64,000 nt of DNA from Asterias amurensis (GCF_032118995.1 NC_092668.1:11387501-11451500); one strand, 5' to 3'; positions 19,425-36,995 are shown, numbered from the stretch's first letter. Notes: generated by a model not told the origin, from the letters alone. Numbers and translations are program-made.

Positions 19425-19545
19425 AATGGGTCGGGGTGTGTGAACAAAAAATGAGTCGGGCCAGGGTGGGTATAATCGGGAGACGGGTTGGTATAACAGG
19501 GGGACGGGATGTGTATAACTGGGTGGGGATGGGTGATAGGGGTCT
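19425..19545. repeat. G-rich degenerate tandem repeat
   Basis: Short units such as GGGTGGGTATAA, GGGAGACGGGTTGGTATAAC and GGGGGACGGGATGTGTATAA recur about five times with a period near 25 bp. The plus strand has many GGG/GGGG runs at G-quadruplex spacing. The minus strand is correspondingly C-rich and gives spurious proline-rich frames. Confidence 0.65.
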
Positions 19546-19769
19546 GATGGGTATCGAGTGTAGGAATCAATCAATTACACAAGTGTTTAATTCATAATGC
19601 TGGCATCATTTTAAATATTATTTAGTTTTTGGTTAACTCTTTTTGTTTCCAAATGAATATTCAATGGAATTGGATGGATAGCTGATACTATCTTGTAGCG
19701 TTCAGCGCAATGTTAACATTTCTATGTTTTAGATCATGTTAATTTCAGCATGGAGGGAACCTAATGGTT

Positions 19770-20045
19770 AAAGGTTTTGTACAGAATCGGTAAGAGCTGA
19801 CACAAAAGTGGCAGACAGTGTTCATGGTTTGTGTAATCAACCATATACATGGAATGGCAAACCTGTGAAAATTTGGGCTTCATTGTGAAAAACCATGCAC
19901 AATTTTCAGCAAGTAAACACATTGTCCTTAATTTTGGTTGTAACAAACAAAATCAGCGTGTTGCATTTTTGTAGAGTTTTGGATACAGTTTTCTTTAATA
20001 TGACTTCATTTCAGAGAGAAACATCTTCCAGAAAAAATGGTTCTT
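19770..20045 (+). repeat. MITE-H copy (AAGGTTTTGTACAGAATCGG)
   Basis: It contains GGTAAGAGCTGACA, GCAGACAGTGTTC, AACCTGTGAAAATTTGGGCT and TGTCCTTAATTTTGGTTGTA. The same words appear in order at 32165-32310 and 40980-41225 and, in part and inverted, near 60190. The right end is not well defined. Confidence 0.65.
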
Positions 20046-20458
20046 ATGAACTTCGTAATCAGTAAGCTTTCGGACTAAAATTAAGCAATGTTGATTTGTA
20101 TTCTTACCAGTCCTGTGTAACACTTTTAAGAAGCCCCACTGCGTTGGCTTGCATTAGATGGCATTAAAAAAAAAAGCATGTTTTATGTTTAAACGTCTGT
20201 AGAGAAGTTGACTTAATTCAGAGATTTCTTTAGGGTTAGCTGTAATCATTTTAGTCCATCTTTTAAGTTCACACAAATTATTACATAGACATCCAATTGT
20301 CGCAGAAACAAATAGGTCTTTTTTGCATATAAATGTGGTTTTACAAGCTAGATGAAGAAGAATTTTGCGCTGAAACATGTTATCCAGTTGACGTTGCTGC
20401 TTCGCTGGAAGAAGGGTTATTAGATTTAATTACTTCGATGAGTGAGTTATTTGTCTTA

Positions 20459-20842
20459 CAGGCAGTGGACACTATTGATAATTGTCAAAGACTAGCCTTC
20501 ACAGTTGGTGACTCTTAGCATATGCATAAAATAACAAACCTGTGAAAATTTGTGCTCAATTGGTCATCGAACTTGCAAGATAATAATGAAAGGAAAAAAC
20601 ACCCTTGTCACACCAAGTTGTGTGCGTTTAGATGGTTGATTTCGAGACTTCAAGTTCTAAATCTGAGGTCTCGAAATCAAATTCGTGGAAAATTACTTCT
20701 TTACTGAAAATTATGGCACTTCAGAGGGAGCCATTTCTCATGATGTTTTATACCATCAACGTCTCCCCATTACTCGTCACCAAGAAAGGTTTTATGCTAA
20801 TAACTATTTTGAGTAATTACCAATAGTGTCCACTGCCTTTAA
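20459..20842 (+). mobile_element. MITE-A copy 4
   Basis: It starts CAGGCAGTGGACACTATTG and ends AGTGTCCACTGCCTTTAA. It is closely similar to copy 3 (for example GAGTAATTACCAATAGTGTC at the right). Confidence 0.9.
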
Positions 20843-21689
20843 AAGTAGGATCATACTTTGGTAATGACTCTGAAAGAAATTGTGTAATCTCTTTATATCG
20901 AAAGCTAGTAGTAGTTTGTTGAAGTTTCACAGGTTACTTTTATTGTTTCTTTCTAAAGGATTGTGCCTGTGTGAATCGGCATTACTTTTCAAACTCAAAC
21001 AGTGACCCTACCTTTAGCTAACATTTATCTGGTTTTGCCAGCTTTATGAAATTGGCCATGTTGTAATGTTAAAGTTAGATGAAAACCAAGTTATTTATTT
21101 GCATTAATCAGTGGGAACTTTGCTTTGACCATTTCATACCAACTACTGGTCTACTATAGGAATTGAAATATTGGGAGCTTGTTCGAGCTGGTCTCAGATT
21201 TTGATCATGTTTTGTTTATATTGTTTTTGACAATTTTTGTATAAAAGTAAATTTAGTTGGTTAAGCCTCCCATCCCAGTTACCCATCCCCTTGAAAAAAT
21301 ATTGTTTAAAACAAAATTAGGTGATAAAATATCGCTGTAGAAAAAAAAAACAGTTGTAAAAGTCATATTAACATTTCAAGTACATACATATAACCGGTGA
21401 CATGTATAGAACTATTATACCGCCTTGACATAAATAACATTAATTAAATACTCGGTGTTTATATAAAAAAAATTGTGTACGAATACCCAAGGTCATGTAA
21501 ATTAGCTTATTATTAATTATTGTCCGTTTTAATGGTTCACATTTGTAAGATTATTTAAGCAATCAGTTGACATATCTACTACACACCGTATCTATCAATG
21601 ATAAAAATGCACTAATAACCAGAAACACAGAGATGGTCAGTGAATGCATTCCCTGGTTACCACACCATAGTTGCAGTTAGAGACCTGCA

Positions 21690-21827
21690 GCCAATTTCAC
21701 GAAACGCTAGGATTAATCCTAGGATGGGTTCAATATCTCATAATGTGTATGGATACAGAACTTAACTCGTCCTAAGTCCTAAGATTAATCCTAAGTTAGA
21801 AAGAGTGTGGTGAAATCAATGGCAGGA
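21690..21827. repeat. MITE-D foldback
   Basis: It starts CAGCCAATTTCACGAAACGC and ends GTGGTGAAATCAATGGC. The interior is AGGATTAATCCTAGG with CTTAACTCGTCCTAAGTCC-type units. Confidence 0.75.
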
Positions 21828-22142
21828 CCCAATTTCATAAACCTGTTTAGCAGGAGTAAATTCCTTTGCTAAGCAAGAAATTAGTGGGGAGCCAGTCAAC
21901 AAAATGGTAAATGTATGGTATCTGGCTGGTAACCTGTTGATGCTCAGCAATAGGTTTCTGTGCTTAGTAAATTTGTTGTACTACATGCTTCAAAAATTCA
22001 GAGCTACTTTACCAGTAAGCACAACGAGTAGCGAAGCGCAACCAAAATTTGCCTACAGGTTACCCGCCAAAACACCATATTAACTCGTGAAAGAAGTTTG
22101 CTAAGCAGTATTTTCTGCTTAACAGCTTTACGAAATTGGGCA
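21826..22142. repeat. MITE-C relative
   Basis: The left arm is GACCCAATTTCATAAACCTG and the right arm CAGCTTTACGAAATTGGGC. Internal GCTAAGCA and CTGGCTGGTAACCTG words match the foldback family. It lies directly next to MITE-D. Confidence 0.6.
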
Positions 22143-22178
22143 CAGGTGTTGAGGCATAAGCCTCCCCTGGCAACACCC

Positions 22179-22391
22179 ATAAGCCTTTTTGAGGTATGGC
22201 GGACGTGATACGCGCGCGCGTCACACGCCGCGACGGATGCCACGCTCACCATGTTGGTGGTCATTAGGTTTACGTGTAAACGCAGCGTCACCTAAAATGC
22301 GCACTTCACTGAATATGGTCAATGCGCACAAATTAAAAAACAACTTTACAGTGTTGTAGCATTGTGTCCGCCATACCTCAAAAAGGCTTAT
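22179..22391. mobile_element. MITE with 24-bp terminal inverted repeats
   Basis: ATAAGCCTTTTTGAGGTATG followed by GCGGAC at the left is matched by GTCCGCCATACCTCAAAAAG then GCTTAT at the right. The interior is GC-rich with CGCGCGCG. Only one copy was seen in this window. Confidence 0.85.
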
Positions 22392-23163
22392 AGCCGTAGC
22401 TGGCAAATCAGAAATTACCTTTTTATGAGCATGTGCACAACTTTAAGAACAACATAATTGTCTGGTTTGGCTACTGTCATGTAACATTTGAAAGTCGCCT
22501 ATTGCGCTCAGTATTGCCTGTTATGTACTACTGTTATAATGCAAAACATGCCTTTTGCTGGAAGTGCAAACACTGTCGCATGAATGGCGCCCTCTGTGGT
22601 TCAAAGATAAGTTTGTCACGATGTAATTAGGTACATACATAAAGTAATTTAATAAACTTTCTAAAAAATATGGTGTGTACAAAATCAAATCATCCAATCG
22701 TATCAGGTAACGTTATACTCCCACAGGTTGTATTATTACAAATCAATACTGTTAAATTCATAACAAATACTAGATACAGTTTTGTGTTAATTGGTTTATT
22801 TTATTGAACATTATGTAAAACTTATAGCCATTATAGCTTCATGAATGTTGTAGCTTCAGGAAGAGATCGCTTGAACTCTAAACATTTGTGTATTACATAC
22901 ATGACCTCAAACTGAAGTGGACGGCAAACTTAGTTTTATGAGCCCCACTCCTTTAAATACTAGGTGTGATTTCATTGCTTTAATTTTTTTCTCAAAAATG
23001 TCTCCATCTTAATATCATGGTTTTGTTTTTGTTTTAATTACCCATTAAAAAGTGTTGAAATTACATTGTTGTGTGTTGGATCGATTTACTTAAAAATTAA
23101 AAAAAATTATCCTGTCTTGTTGAAAATCTAAAAAGCAGTAATGGCCTGGCGTTTTGACCCTAT

Positions 23164-23351
23164 TAAGCTTGGTTCATACTTCCTGCGAATGCGAATGCGA
23201 AATGAATTTGATGTAAATTTGACGTCACACCCTCCTTTCGCAGCAATATTCGCTAGGGAGTAAAGCAGAGTTCAACTGCTGCGAATTGTTCGTTGCGAAT
23301 TTGTGACGTCAACATTCGCTTCGCATTCGCAGGAAGTATGAACCGGGCTTT
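23164..23351. mobile_element. MITE-E copy (AAGCCCGGTTCATACTTC palindrome)
   Basis: It starts AAGCTTGGTTCATACTTCCT and ends GGAAGTATGAACCGGGCTT. The arms repeat GCGAATGCGAA and TGACGTCA-like words (GTGACGTCAACATTCGC, TTGACGTCACACC). Confidence 0.85.
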
Positions 23352-24406
23352 AGTCTTTCTCGAAGGCTAGGTCCAGTTGGTTGGTAATTAAATTACTGGC
23401 GATTTGAGTTTTCTTGTTTGAATTCCCTCAAAAATGCATTTTGTCATGGGCCTGGAATATCGTCTTTCTTGAAAGGGCATGTCTGACCATTTACATTAAT
23501 TCAAAGAACACTTCCATTGGGAAAATCCATGGGAAACTTTGGAAAGGGCACAAAGGCCAAAACCAGGGGCAGGCTGACATGGGGCAACAGTTGGTTGCAG
23601 TTATTTTATTTCTACTATGTGCTCTGTCTGAAATTGCAGCTAAATTTGTTAAGAAATTCTAACCTGTTTGAAAAGCCAGAATGTCAAACACAAGTGAATT
23701 TGGGGTGTGCAGGCTTTTTGCTATTGGACTGTGCAAGTCTAATAAGTATTCCAATGTTAAAGTTAGTACACAATTTTGTTTCTCTTTAGAAAATATACAT
23801 GCATGGGGACCCAAGCTTGTTTTATTTAGTAGTAAAAGGCCAGTTGTTAGGCGCTTTAAAACATTGTATCAATGCACATAACACCATTGTAGACCCTGTT
23901 CGGAGATAGTCGAGTTGTGGCGGTGCTCTCGCGAGATCATTGCTCTCGCAGAACTCCTTAGGATTATGCAGCACCAGCAGCCAAATTGGGATGCCCTACA
24001 GGTTGCTAATCATTCAACAATTTATTCCCTTTTGAATACCCATTTACTTCCTTATTATAGTTGATTATTTTGCCCAAGATTGGCATCTGCTACCCTCCAC
24101 ATTTTTTTGTTTCATCATTCATAAATCCTCAAGAAATGCCTTCCCAACTCATTTTCTTACCCGCTTTGCAAAAGAACTGAGCTATATAATAGCTCTATGA
24201 ACATAACTGATGCAATTCACCCCTCTAGCCCCCCCTCTAGCCCCTCCCCATTTGAACGTAATTTTTGTAAGAATATAGCGCCATCTATTGACACAGATTG
24301 TGTACTATAAAGACGACTAGTTCCCGCCTCTAACCACAGCCATAAGAGTTGAACGTGGCACGTTAAGTTCACGTTGGAGCAATGTGCTGGGGCCCGACTA
24401 TTTTCC

Positions 24407-24428
24407 GGCCTCTTACACGGCCTTTCTC
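24407..24428 (+). promoter_or_regulatory. Candidate 5'TOP start region of RACK1
   Basis: Pyrimidine runs CCTCTT and CCTTTCTC lie 80-100 bp upstream of the RACK1 start codon in a TATA-less, GC-rich stretch. RACK1 mRNA in vertebrates starts with a 5'-terminal oligopyrimidine tract, which couples its translation to growth signalling. That one of these runs is the cap site is inference. Confidence 0.35.
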
Positions 24429-24507
24429 AGCCGATACGCTCGCTGCTACAATTGCGGCCCCAAAATCCGTCGTCATCAGCGGCTAAGGCGGCCCAAAATT
24501 CATCGCG

Positions 24508-30464
<5,957 letters not shown>

Positions 30465-31137
30465 TGGGTCCCCCTTTTTCAACGATCTTCAGCTGCCGCC
30501 AACCATCGTCAAGATTTTTCAGATCAGGAAAAGTCAGTGTTTTACATACAGTTAACAGATTTCACAGTACAAAATGTTTATTTATTGATTGTTTTCATTC
30601 ATTTCGCATAACAACAAATCTTTTTTAGGTGAAAAGTTCTTGCATAAAAAATGCCCCTGCCTTTGTATACCTCGGTATACAGGGGACCTGGAATATTGTA
30701 CTTGAGAGGATAAGGCCATTTTCATTCTGCAAAGAGCACCTTTGAAAATCTTAAAGTGTATAGGAAACTTCTGAAGGGGCACCGAGGCCAAGATCAGGGC
30801 AACAGCCGTGTAATTTCAGGCCGGGTCTGTACTTCCTACTCGCAAGGAAAAATTGTGAAAGGTGTGTATTAAGTATGACCTCGTCAACAGAACAGTAGCC
30901 CCTAACCATGGATTTCTCAAATTGTCAAATTCTTTATAAAAAATCTTCTAAGTAAAACCTCTTATCCTGATCTGAAGCACTTTCCCAAAAACTTTGACAA
31001 CATCACAATAGAGATTATAAATCTTTAAGAAACTTTACAAAGAACAACAACAACATGGCTGCCAGTCCAACATTTGTGTGTCCTTCACAACAACTTGATG
31101 AAACTGTTATGGACTGAGAACTTGTAAAAAAAATAAA
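30465..31137 (+). other. RACK1 3'UTR with candidate poly(A) signal
   Basis: Non-coding sequence follows the TAG at 30462-30464. AATAAA at 31132-31137 is a candidate poly(A) signal. The sequence around 31147-31215 (GGTTTATTCCAGGAAAT, AATGAGTGCTGATAAAA) is duplicated at 35149-35210. Confidence 0.5.
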
Positions 31138-31439
31138 AAGAAGCTTGGTTTATTCCAGGAAATTAAAAAAAATATAACACTCATGAATGAGTGCTGATAA
31201 AACTGAAGTCTTTAGTGTGTTTTTGTTTTCCCTGAACTCAAGTCCTTAATCCATTTCTTGTTGGTGTTTTGTTTTTAGGATTTAGGCTTTGTAATGGTAT
31301 AATCCGGCTCGAATATAGGCCCTTGCATACTAGCTAGAACAGCGCCCTCATTGAGGTCAATGAAGACATATCGTAGGCTGAGAGATGTGCGCGTTTAACA
31401 CACGCATGTCATGCATATTTCCATTGTTTTACCTTGGTG

Positions 31440-31960
31440 ATGTCGTTAGTGCATATCAGACTCTTGTTCTGGTTTCCGAGTCGTCAGGGTGTGCATTCAG
31501 GTCATGGTCATGACACTTGTGTTTTTGAGCGTGAATTTGAGCAAGACACTCGACTGTAAATGCTTCTCTTCACCTAGGGGTAAATGGGTACCTGTGAGGG
31601 CAAAGATGGTTCTTGAGAATGATTTAGCTTTTTATAGTGTGCTACATACTTGACAGCACAAGCTCGGGTCTGTATGCTCCTTGGTAAAGGGCACCCTATG
31701 AGGAAATTGTAAACTTCTACTTGTGCATTGCGAGGGCAACAAGGCAATGACCAGGGGGCATTGAGGCAATCGCCTTTGCTGCCTCCTTGAAGTATCGGGC
31801 CTGCAAGCTGTATTCTCCTCGGGCAGCTGAGATGGTTACAAAAATGGAAGTAAATGTTCCAGTGACCAGCAGGGCTAATGTGTGAAGCGCAATACTTTGG
31901 AATTGTGCTATATAAGAGCGATATTCTTGTCAGATGAACTATGCAGACGCCCTATTTTTT
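31440..31960. repeat. SINE-like and other repeat fragments downstream of RACK1
   Basis: CACCTAGGGGTAAATGGGTA and CAAGACACTCGACTGTAA are the body words of the SINE seen inverted at 43249-43622. A second fragment (TAAAGGGCACCCTATGAGGA, GCAACAAGGCAATGACCAGG) matches pieces near 830 and 41630. These insertions are absent from the duplicated flank at 35.9-36.0 kb. Confidence 0.6.
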
Positions 31961-31997
31961 CCCCCGTAATCTAAATGGCAAATTTGAAGATTTATAG

Positions 31998-32340
31998 CAC
32001 ACGGTAAACCTTATTGTTGCTAGCGATGGCTTGGTAACTCGGCATCTCCAGGTGCGCTGGGGTTAGTTTCCGCTGCAGACCAGAAACAAAGGTAACAAAA
32101 ATTTGTTTTATTTCTATTTTATACTTGAAATATTTTGAGTGAATTATTGACATGTTCTTGTTTAAGGTATTGTACAGGATTGGTAGAGCTGACAAAATAG
32201 TCGCAGACAGTGTTCTTTGTTTATGTTATCAACCACAATTTATGGCATGTTAAGCCATTGTCCTTAATTGTAACAACCAAAATCAGCCATTGCATTTTTG
32301 TATAGATTCTCAAATAACGTTTTCTTGAGTGCGACTTATT
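31998..32340 (-). pseudogene. Erlin exon and intron fragment translocated next to RACK1
   Basis: On the minus strand 31998-32072 reads RKLTPAHLEMPSYQAIASNN, matching [20 protein letters not shown] of the erlin exon at 40759-40890. The splice acceptor is preserved (CTGCAG before CGG). The flanking 32073-32310 matches the adjacent erlin intron, including its MITE-H. It is cut off in mid-exon at the left and cannot work alone. At the right it joins RACK1 intron 3 sequence near 32340. Confidence 0.85.
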
Positions 32341-32849
32341 TTACAGTTTGTGACAATTTTTTTTAAACTGAATTGACTTTTGTTTTGTTTCTTACCAAAG
32401 GACGGCTGCCATAAGGCGTGGGTGTCCTGCATTCGCTTCTCACCAAACCAAGTCAACCCAATCATCGTTTCTGCAGGAGTCGACAAGCAAGTCAAGGTGA
32501 GCAATTTATCCAAGCCCCCCCCCCCCCCCAAAAAAAAAAAAAAAAAAGGAAAGCAAAAGCCAGAGGAACCAGTGATATCAATCCACACAGTTAAATATTG
32601 ACTGGTACCTCGTCTTCTAAGCAAGAAATTTAAGTGATCAGCTGTTGTTTTTTTTTAAAGTGCCCTAAATCCTGAAGTAATCCTAAATTGTGCTGTACAG
32701 ATTCCTTGCATTGGTCGCCATCATTGATGAAAGGTGCACGTGTAAATGGCTATCATTGGATGAAAGTTGTGCATTTTCATTGTCTGTCATCAAAGTTGGC
32801 GGTCAATTACAGGATGTGCAATCCATCTTATTGTTAAAACTGATGCATT

Positions 32850-32981
32850 TGAGTCTTAGAGTCACCTCCTCGGCCGAGCCCTTGGCGTGTGGGGTGCTAA
32901 AGACTCATAAAGTAAACTCTGGTTTAATTCTCTGGCCACCTTTTCTAGTTCTGGATCCAGACACCCAAACCTGAAACATTA
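32850..32981 (+). ncRNA. H/ACA snoRNA family B, copy 4 (duplicated array)
   Basis: It is 132 nt with ACA at 32976-32978, 127 nt before the duplicated exon 5. The hairpin-2 closing stem carries one mismatch (AAACCTGA instead of AAACCAGA). Whether it is expressed depends on transcription of the array. Confidence 0.7.
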
Positions 32982-33622
32982 AAAATATATTGTCGTTGGG
33001 AAACGACCAATCTGTCTTACGGTGTTATTCGTGGAGACAGTAATTCTGTATGAACTATTCTGTCAGTTGATTCAATGAAACTAAAATAAATTGTCTTTGT
33101 TTCTACAGGTATGGAATCTCACCAATTGCCGTCTGAAGACCAACCACTTCGGACATTCCAGTTACCTGAACTGCGTAACTGTGTCCCCAGACGGTTCACT
33201 ATGTGCATCTGGTGGAAAGGTAAGAAAAAAACTCATTAGCCTGGCGCCCACCAGTGCTTTTACACACATTAGTTTTAGCGTTAAACCAAGAAATTTGAAG
33301 TTATGAAGTGATATCAATCCACACTGTTAGAGATTGACTGGTTCCTGGTCTTCTAAGCAAGAAATTTAAGTGATCAGCTGTTTTTTTTTAAAGTGCCCTA
33401 AATCCTGATGCAGCGATTGAGCTCCAATAGAGACTTATTGTGCTGAATAGATCCCTTACATTGGTCCCTTAATGATGAAACGTGCATGTGTGAATGGCTA
33501 TCACTGGATGAGAGTTGTGCGTAGTGCCTAAATGCATGGACATTTCCATTGTTTTTCATCAAAGATGGTGGTCAATGACATGACGTCGGTGCAATCCATC
33601 TTATTGTTAAAACTGATGCATT

Positions 33623-33754
33623 TGAGTCTTAGAGTCACCTCCTCGGCCGAGCCCTTGGCGTGTGGGGTGCTAAAGACTCATAAAGTAAACTCTGGTTTAA
33701 TTCTCTGGCCACCTTTTCTAGTTCTGGATCCAGACACCCAAACCTGAAACATTA
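33623..33754 (+). ncRNA. H/ACA snoRNA family B, copy 5 (duplicated array)
   Basis: It is 132 nt and nearly identical to copy 4, including the AAACCTGA mismatch, so it is the sister copy. ACA is at 33749-33751; the next acceptor is 133 nt downstream. Confidence 0.7.
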
Positions 33755-34174
33755 AAAATGTGTTGTCATTGGGAAACAACAAATCTGTCTGACGGTGTTA
33801 TTCGTGGAGACCGTAATTCTGTATGAACTATTCTGTCAGTGTCAGTTGATTCAATGAAACTAAAATAAATTGTCTTTGTTTCTACAGGTATGGAATCTCA
33901 CCAACTGCCGTCTGAAGACCAACCACTTCGGACATTCCGGTTACCTGAACTGCGTAACTGTCCCCAGACGAATTCACTATGTGCATCTGGTGGCAAGGTA
34001 AGAAAAAACTCTTGAGCCTGGCGCCCACAGAGTATACAGTGCTTTAACACACATCAGTTTTAGGGTAAAACAAAGAATTTGGAAGTTATGGACTCCAAAG
34101 TTGGTTCACAACTTTGGGGGAATTTGTTATTGGTGTATTTTAATTATTTATTTACTTATAGTTATTAAAAAACT

Positions 34175-34317
34175 TGCCCATTGAGGCGTTCCCACGACTG
34201 CTTTTACTGTGCGGTCCTCGGGGCTGTAATGGGCATAGAATAAACCTCCTTATGGTCATTTTACTACAGGGTGTATCGCAGATCATGGATACACCCCATG
34301 AAAAGTGATCAACAATT
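34175..34317 (+). ncRNA. H/ACA snoRNA family A, copy 4 (duplicated array)
   Basis: It is 143 nt, with all stems as in copy 1 and the 3' box ACA at 34312-34314. It ends 130 nt upstream of the broken exon 6 copy. Confidence 0.75.
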
Positions 34318-34732
34318 AGTTACAAATTATTTGTGTTTTTGTTTTGCACAGAAAATAAACATAAATGCAAGACCCTACTCTCTGACCCGTTCCTACAGAA
34401 TGTTTCACTATTGTTTTTTGTTGGGTTTTTTGGGGCGTAATTTTCAGGATGGTAAAGCCATGGTGTGAGATTGATCTGAATGAGGGCAAGCATCTTTACA
34501 AACTGCATGGAGCTGAGGAGAACCGAGATCAATGCTCTGTGCTTCAGTCCCAATAGGCACTGGCTGTGTGCCTGCCGCTGCTTGACGAACGATTAAGATA
34601 TGGGTAAGTATACATGCAAAGTCTCTGAAGGATGATTAGAGAAGAAACCAAATATATTTACAATTGTTTGTGTTTTTATTTAGAAAAAACACATTTTTTT
34701 TTAGGGGCCAGGTTGGGTTGGGATCAAAGACT

Positions 34733-34875
34733 TGCCCATTGAGGCGTTCCCACGACTGCTTTTATTGTGCGGTCCTCGGGGCTGTAATGGGCATAGAATA
34801 AACCTCCTTATGGTCATTTTACTACAGGGTGTATCGCAGATCATGGATACACCCCGTGAAAAGTGATCAACAATT
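34733..34875 (+). ncRNA. H/ACA snoRNA family A, copy 5 (duplicated array)
   Basis: It is 143 nt. Hairpin 1 differs from copy 1 by one loop base (TTTTATTGTGC for TTTTACTGTGC). ACA is at 34870-34872. It ends 115 nt upstream of the second exon 6 copy. Confidence 0.75.
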
Positions 34876-35140
34876 TGTTATATTTGGTTTCTGTATTCTT
34901 GTGCACAGAAAATAAACATAATTGCACAACACTACTCTCTGACCTGTTCCCACAGACTGTTTCACTGTTGCTTTTTTGTGTCATTTTCAGGATGGTAAAG
35001 CTTGGTTGTGGGATCTGAATGAGGGCAAGCATCTTTACAAACTGCATGGAGCTGAGGAGATCAACGCTCTGTGCTTCAGCCATAATAGGTACTGGTTTTG
35101 TGCTGCTGCTGGACCAACAATTAATATCCGATGTGGATAA

Positions 35141-36044
35141 AAAACTTGTTTATTCCAGGAAATAAAACAAATTTAACACTCAAGAATGAGTGCTGATAAA
35201 AATGAAGTCTTTTGTGTGTGTTTGTTTCCCCTGACCCCAAGTTCTTAATCCATTTTTTGTGTTTCTAAAGATTTGTTATGGTTTAGTGGAAAAGAACTAA
35301 GACTTTTTGATGGAAAGGAAAATTTACTTTCCCCTTCTTTTTTTTTTAAAATACATGACACAAAGCTAGTGTTAGTCAAGACTCTTAGTCAAGGCTATGT
35401 CTCCTATTTTGATATAGTGTTCACCTTTTACTTTTTGTTTGTGGGTATGTGCCTTTACAAAAAATGTATATGCCAACATATGGGTTACTTCACACAATGG
35501 ACGATACAACCCCACAATGTTTTCTTTGTTGTACATGTATAGTGATAGAATTTCTTCAGAAAAAGGAATATTACAACAGCAATTGAAGGAACTCGCAACT
35601 GCAATAATTATGTACGGGTGTGTGGGTTAAAGCATACTTACTCTATGGTTAAAGTGAAAGACTTGGCATCAACTCTAAACTTTGGGTTTGGATAGTCTTA
35701 GGATCCCCCAGAAGCATATTAATTTTGGTCTCCCTAGGACAAATGTTGAGGTTGTTATGGCGTAAATAGAATTTTTTGGGAGCGATAACTGTAGAACAAG
35801 ATTCATGTAAACATGCACATTATTTTTTATGGAATAAATTCAACCTGTATCTTATCCTTGCGCATTGTTAACTCTAATATAGACCCCCTGCACCAGCCTA
35901 AATAGCGCCCCCACCGAGGTCAATAAAGACGCATCATTGGTGGAGAGATGTGCGCAGTATGACGGTCTGTATGGCACTTACGGGAAGGCAGCCTTCCGAT
36001 GCCCTTGTTCCCCTGAAATTGAAATATGAAGATCATAGCACATG
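35141..36044 (+). repeat. Duplicated RACK1 3' flank
   Basis: TTGTTTATTCCAGGAAATAA and AATGAGTGCTGATAAAAATG at 35149-35205 match 31144-31205. AGCGCCCCCACCGAGGTCAA and GAGAGATGTGCGCAGT at about 35900-35957 match 31340-31390. GAAGATCATAGCAC at 36029 matches 31983. The real exon 7 (30288-30464) has no counterpart between the last exon 6 copy and this flank, so it was deleted. Confidence 0.75.
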
Positions 36045-36689
36045 ATCTGTGTGTAATAATAATAAGAAGAACCACTTTACTAACTAACACAACAATATTA
36101 ACCAAAATTAAAACTAGTAACCAATAACCAAGTCCATTAAACAGTAAAAGTTTATTCTCTTGATTTACTTGACATTATGAAATAATAAGTGCCAAACCCA
36201 TACTGTAACAAATTAAACAAATAATTACAATTCTTTCATTTTCTGTCCAAAAATTTACTTCAAACTGTCCGACATGAAGGTGCAAAAATTCTACCTTGCA
36301 CTGAAATGATAAAAAAAAAAAAAATTGCTTCAAAATAATATTTGAATTCTGAAGATCTGTGTTAAAAAAAATTGTTTTAAGGCACAATATTGGTTTTTGC
36401 ATCCTTACCGGTTTTAACTCCCTTTGAACAGTTAAAATTTACAAAAACTTTTAATATTTTCAGCTTATTTTATGTACTATTTGTTAACACAGCTTCCAAA
36501 CTTCTTTAATAACGTATAACTATTGAGGTATAAGTTCTAACTTATGTAAATGAGATATCTTTCTTACCCCTAATTTTTTAAAGAGAAATGTTATTGAGAA
36601 AATGTCCACTACTATAGACTAAAACGAGGCTGAATAACAAAAACAGCTCTCCTCCAATTTGTTGTTGACCAAACCAATAATAGGTACTC

Positions 36690-36860
36690 CGAATACAACA
36701 ACAGCAAACGTGTGATATTGGATGCACTCCGAATTAAAAAACGACGTATGTGTAATACCGAGTACACGATAATGACGCACGTGCGATATAAAAACAGTCT
36801 ATAGCTGTGTGATATTGGATGCAGTTCAAACACACTAACGACTCATTATGCGATATTGGA
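36690..36860. repeat. Degenerate local repeat with GTGATATTGGATGCA core
   Basis: GTGATATTGGATGCACT, GTGATATTGGATGCAGTT and GCGATATTGGATGCAGTC occur at roughly 36710, 36810 and 36850. Related words GTGCGATATAAAAAC and GTGTAATACC lie between them. Confidence 0.55.
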
Positions 36861-36995
36861 TGCAGTCAAAAAACATAAACAGCATACATGCTTAAGTCAT
36901 GTGTTTAAATGTGTACAGAGTAAATATTATGAATGATGTCGGTGACATTACCTGTACTAAATTTACATACGAGTGTACATGTATTAACAAATGCT

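Larger units (their letters stand above)
18060..24300 (+). other. PP2A 3'UTR and intergenic region
   Basis: No coding sequence is recognised. AT-rich, UTR-like sequence runs to at least about 19.4 kb. AATAAA words occur at 18059-18064 (overlapping the stop, too early to be likely) and 22651-22656. Repeats in the stretch: MITE-H at about 19770, MITE-A at 20459, MITE-D at 21690, MITE-C at 21826, a TIR element at 22179 and MITE-E at 23164. Confidence 0.5.
32341..35131 (+). pseudogene. Degenerate RACK1 exon 4-6 duplication array
   Basis: In order: exon 4 copy 32401-32496 (intact; [17 protein letters not shown]), exon 5 copy 33109-33219 (intact), exon 5 second copy 33888-33997 (110 nt: a 2-base loss and 1-base gain shift the frame), exon 6 copy 34448-34603 (early TGA and insertions), exon 6 second copy 34991-35131 (open, but altered at its end). 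Exons 1-3 and 7 are missing. Introns between them keep snoRNAs B4, B5, A4 and A5. Several splice sites remain, so non-coding transcripts could still be spliced. A promoter is not evident. Confidence 0.88.

Noticed and set aside
19368-19574. Proline/threonine-rich minus-strand frames (YPSDPYHPSPPSYTHP...)
   Set aside because: They are produced by the G-rich tandem repeat on the plus strand, with no start context or splice sites.
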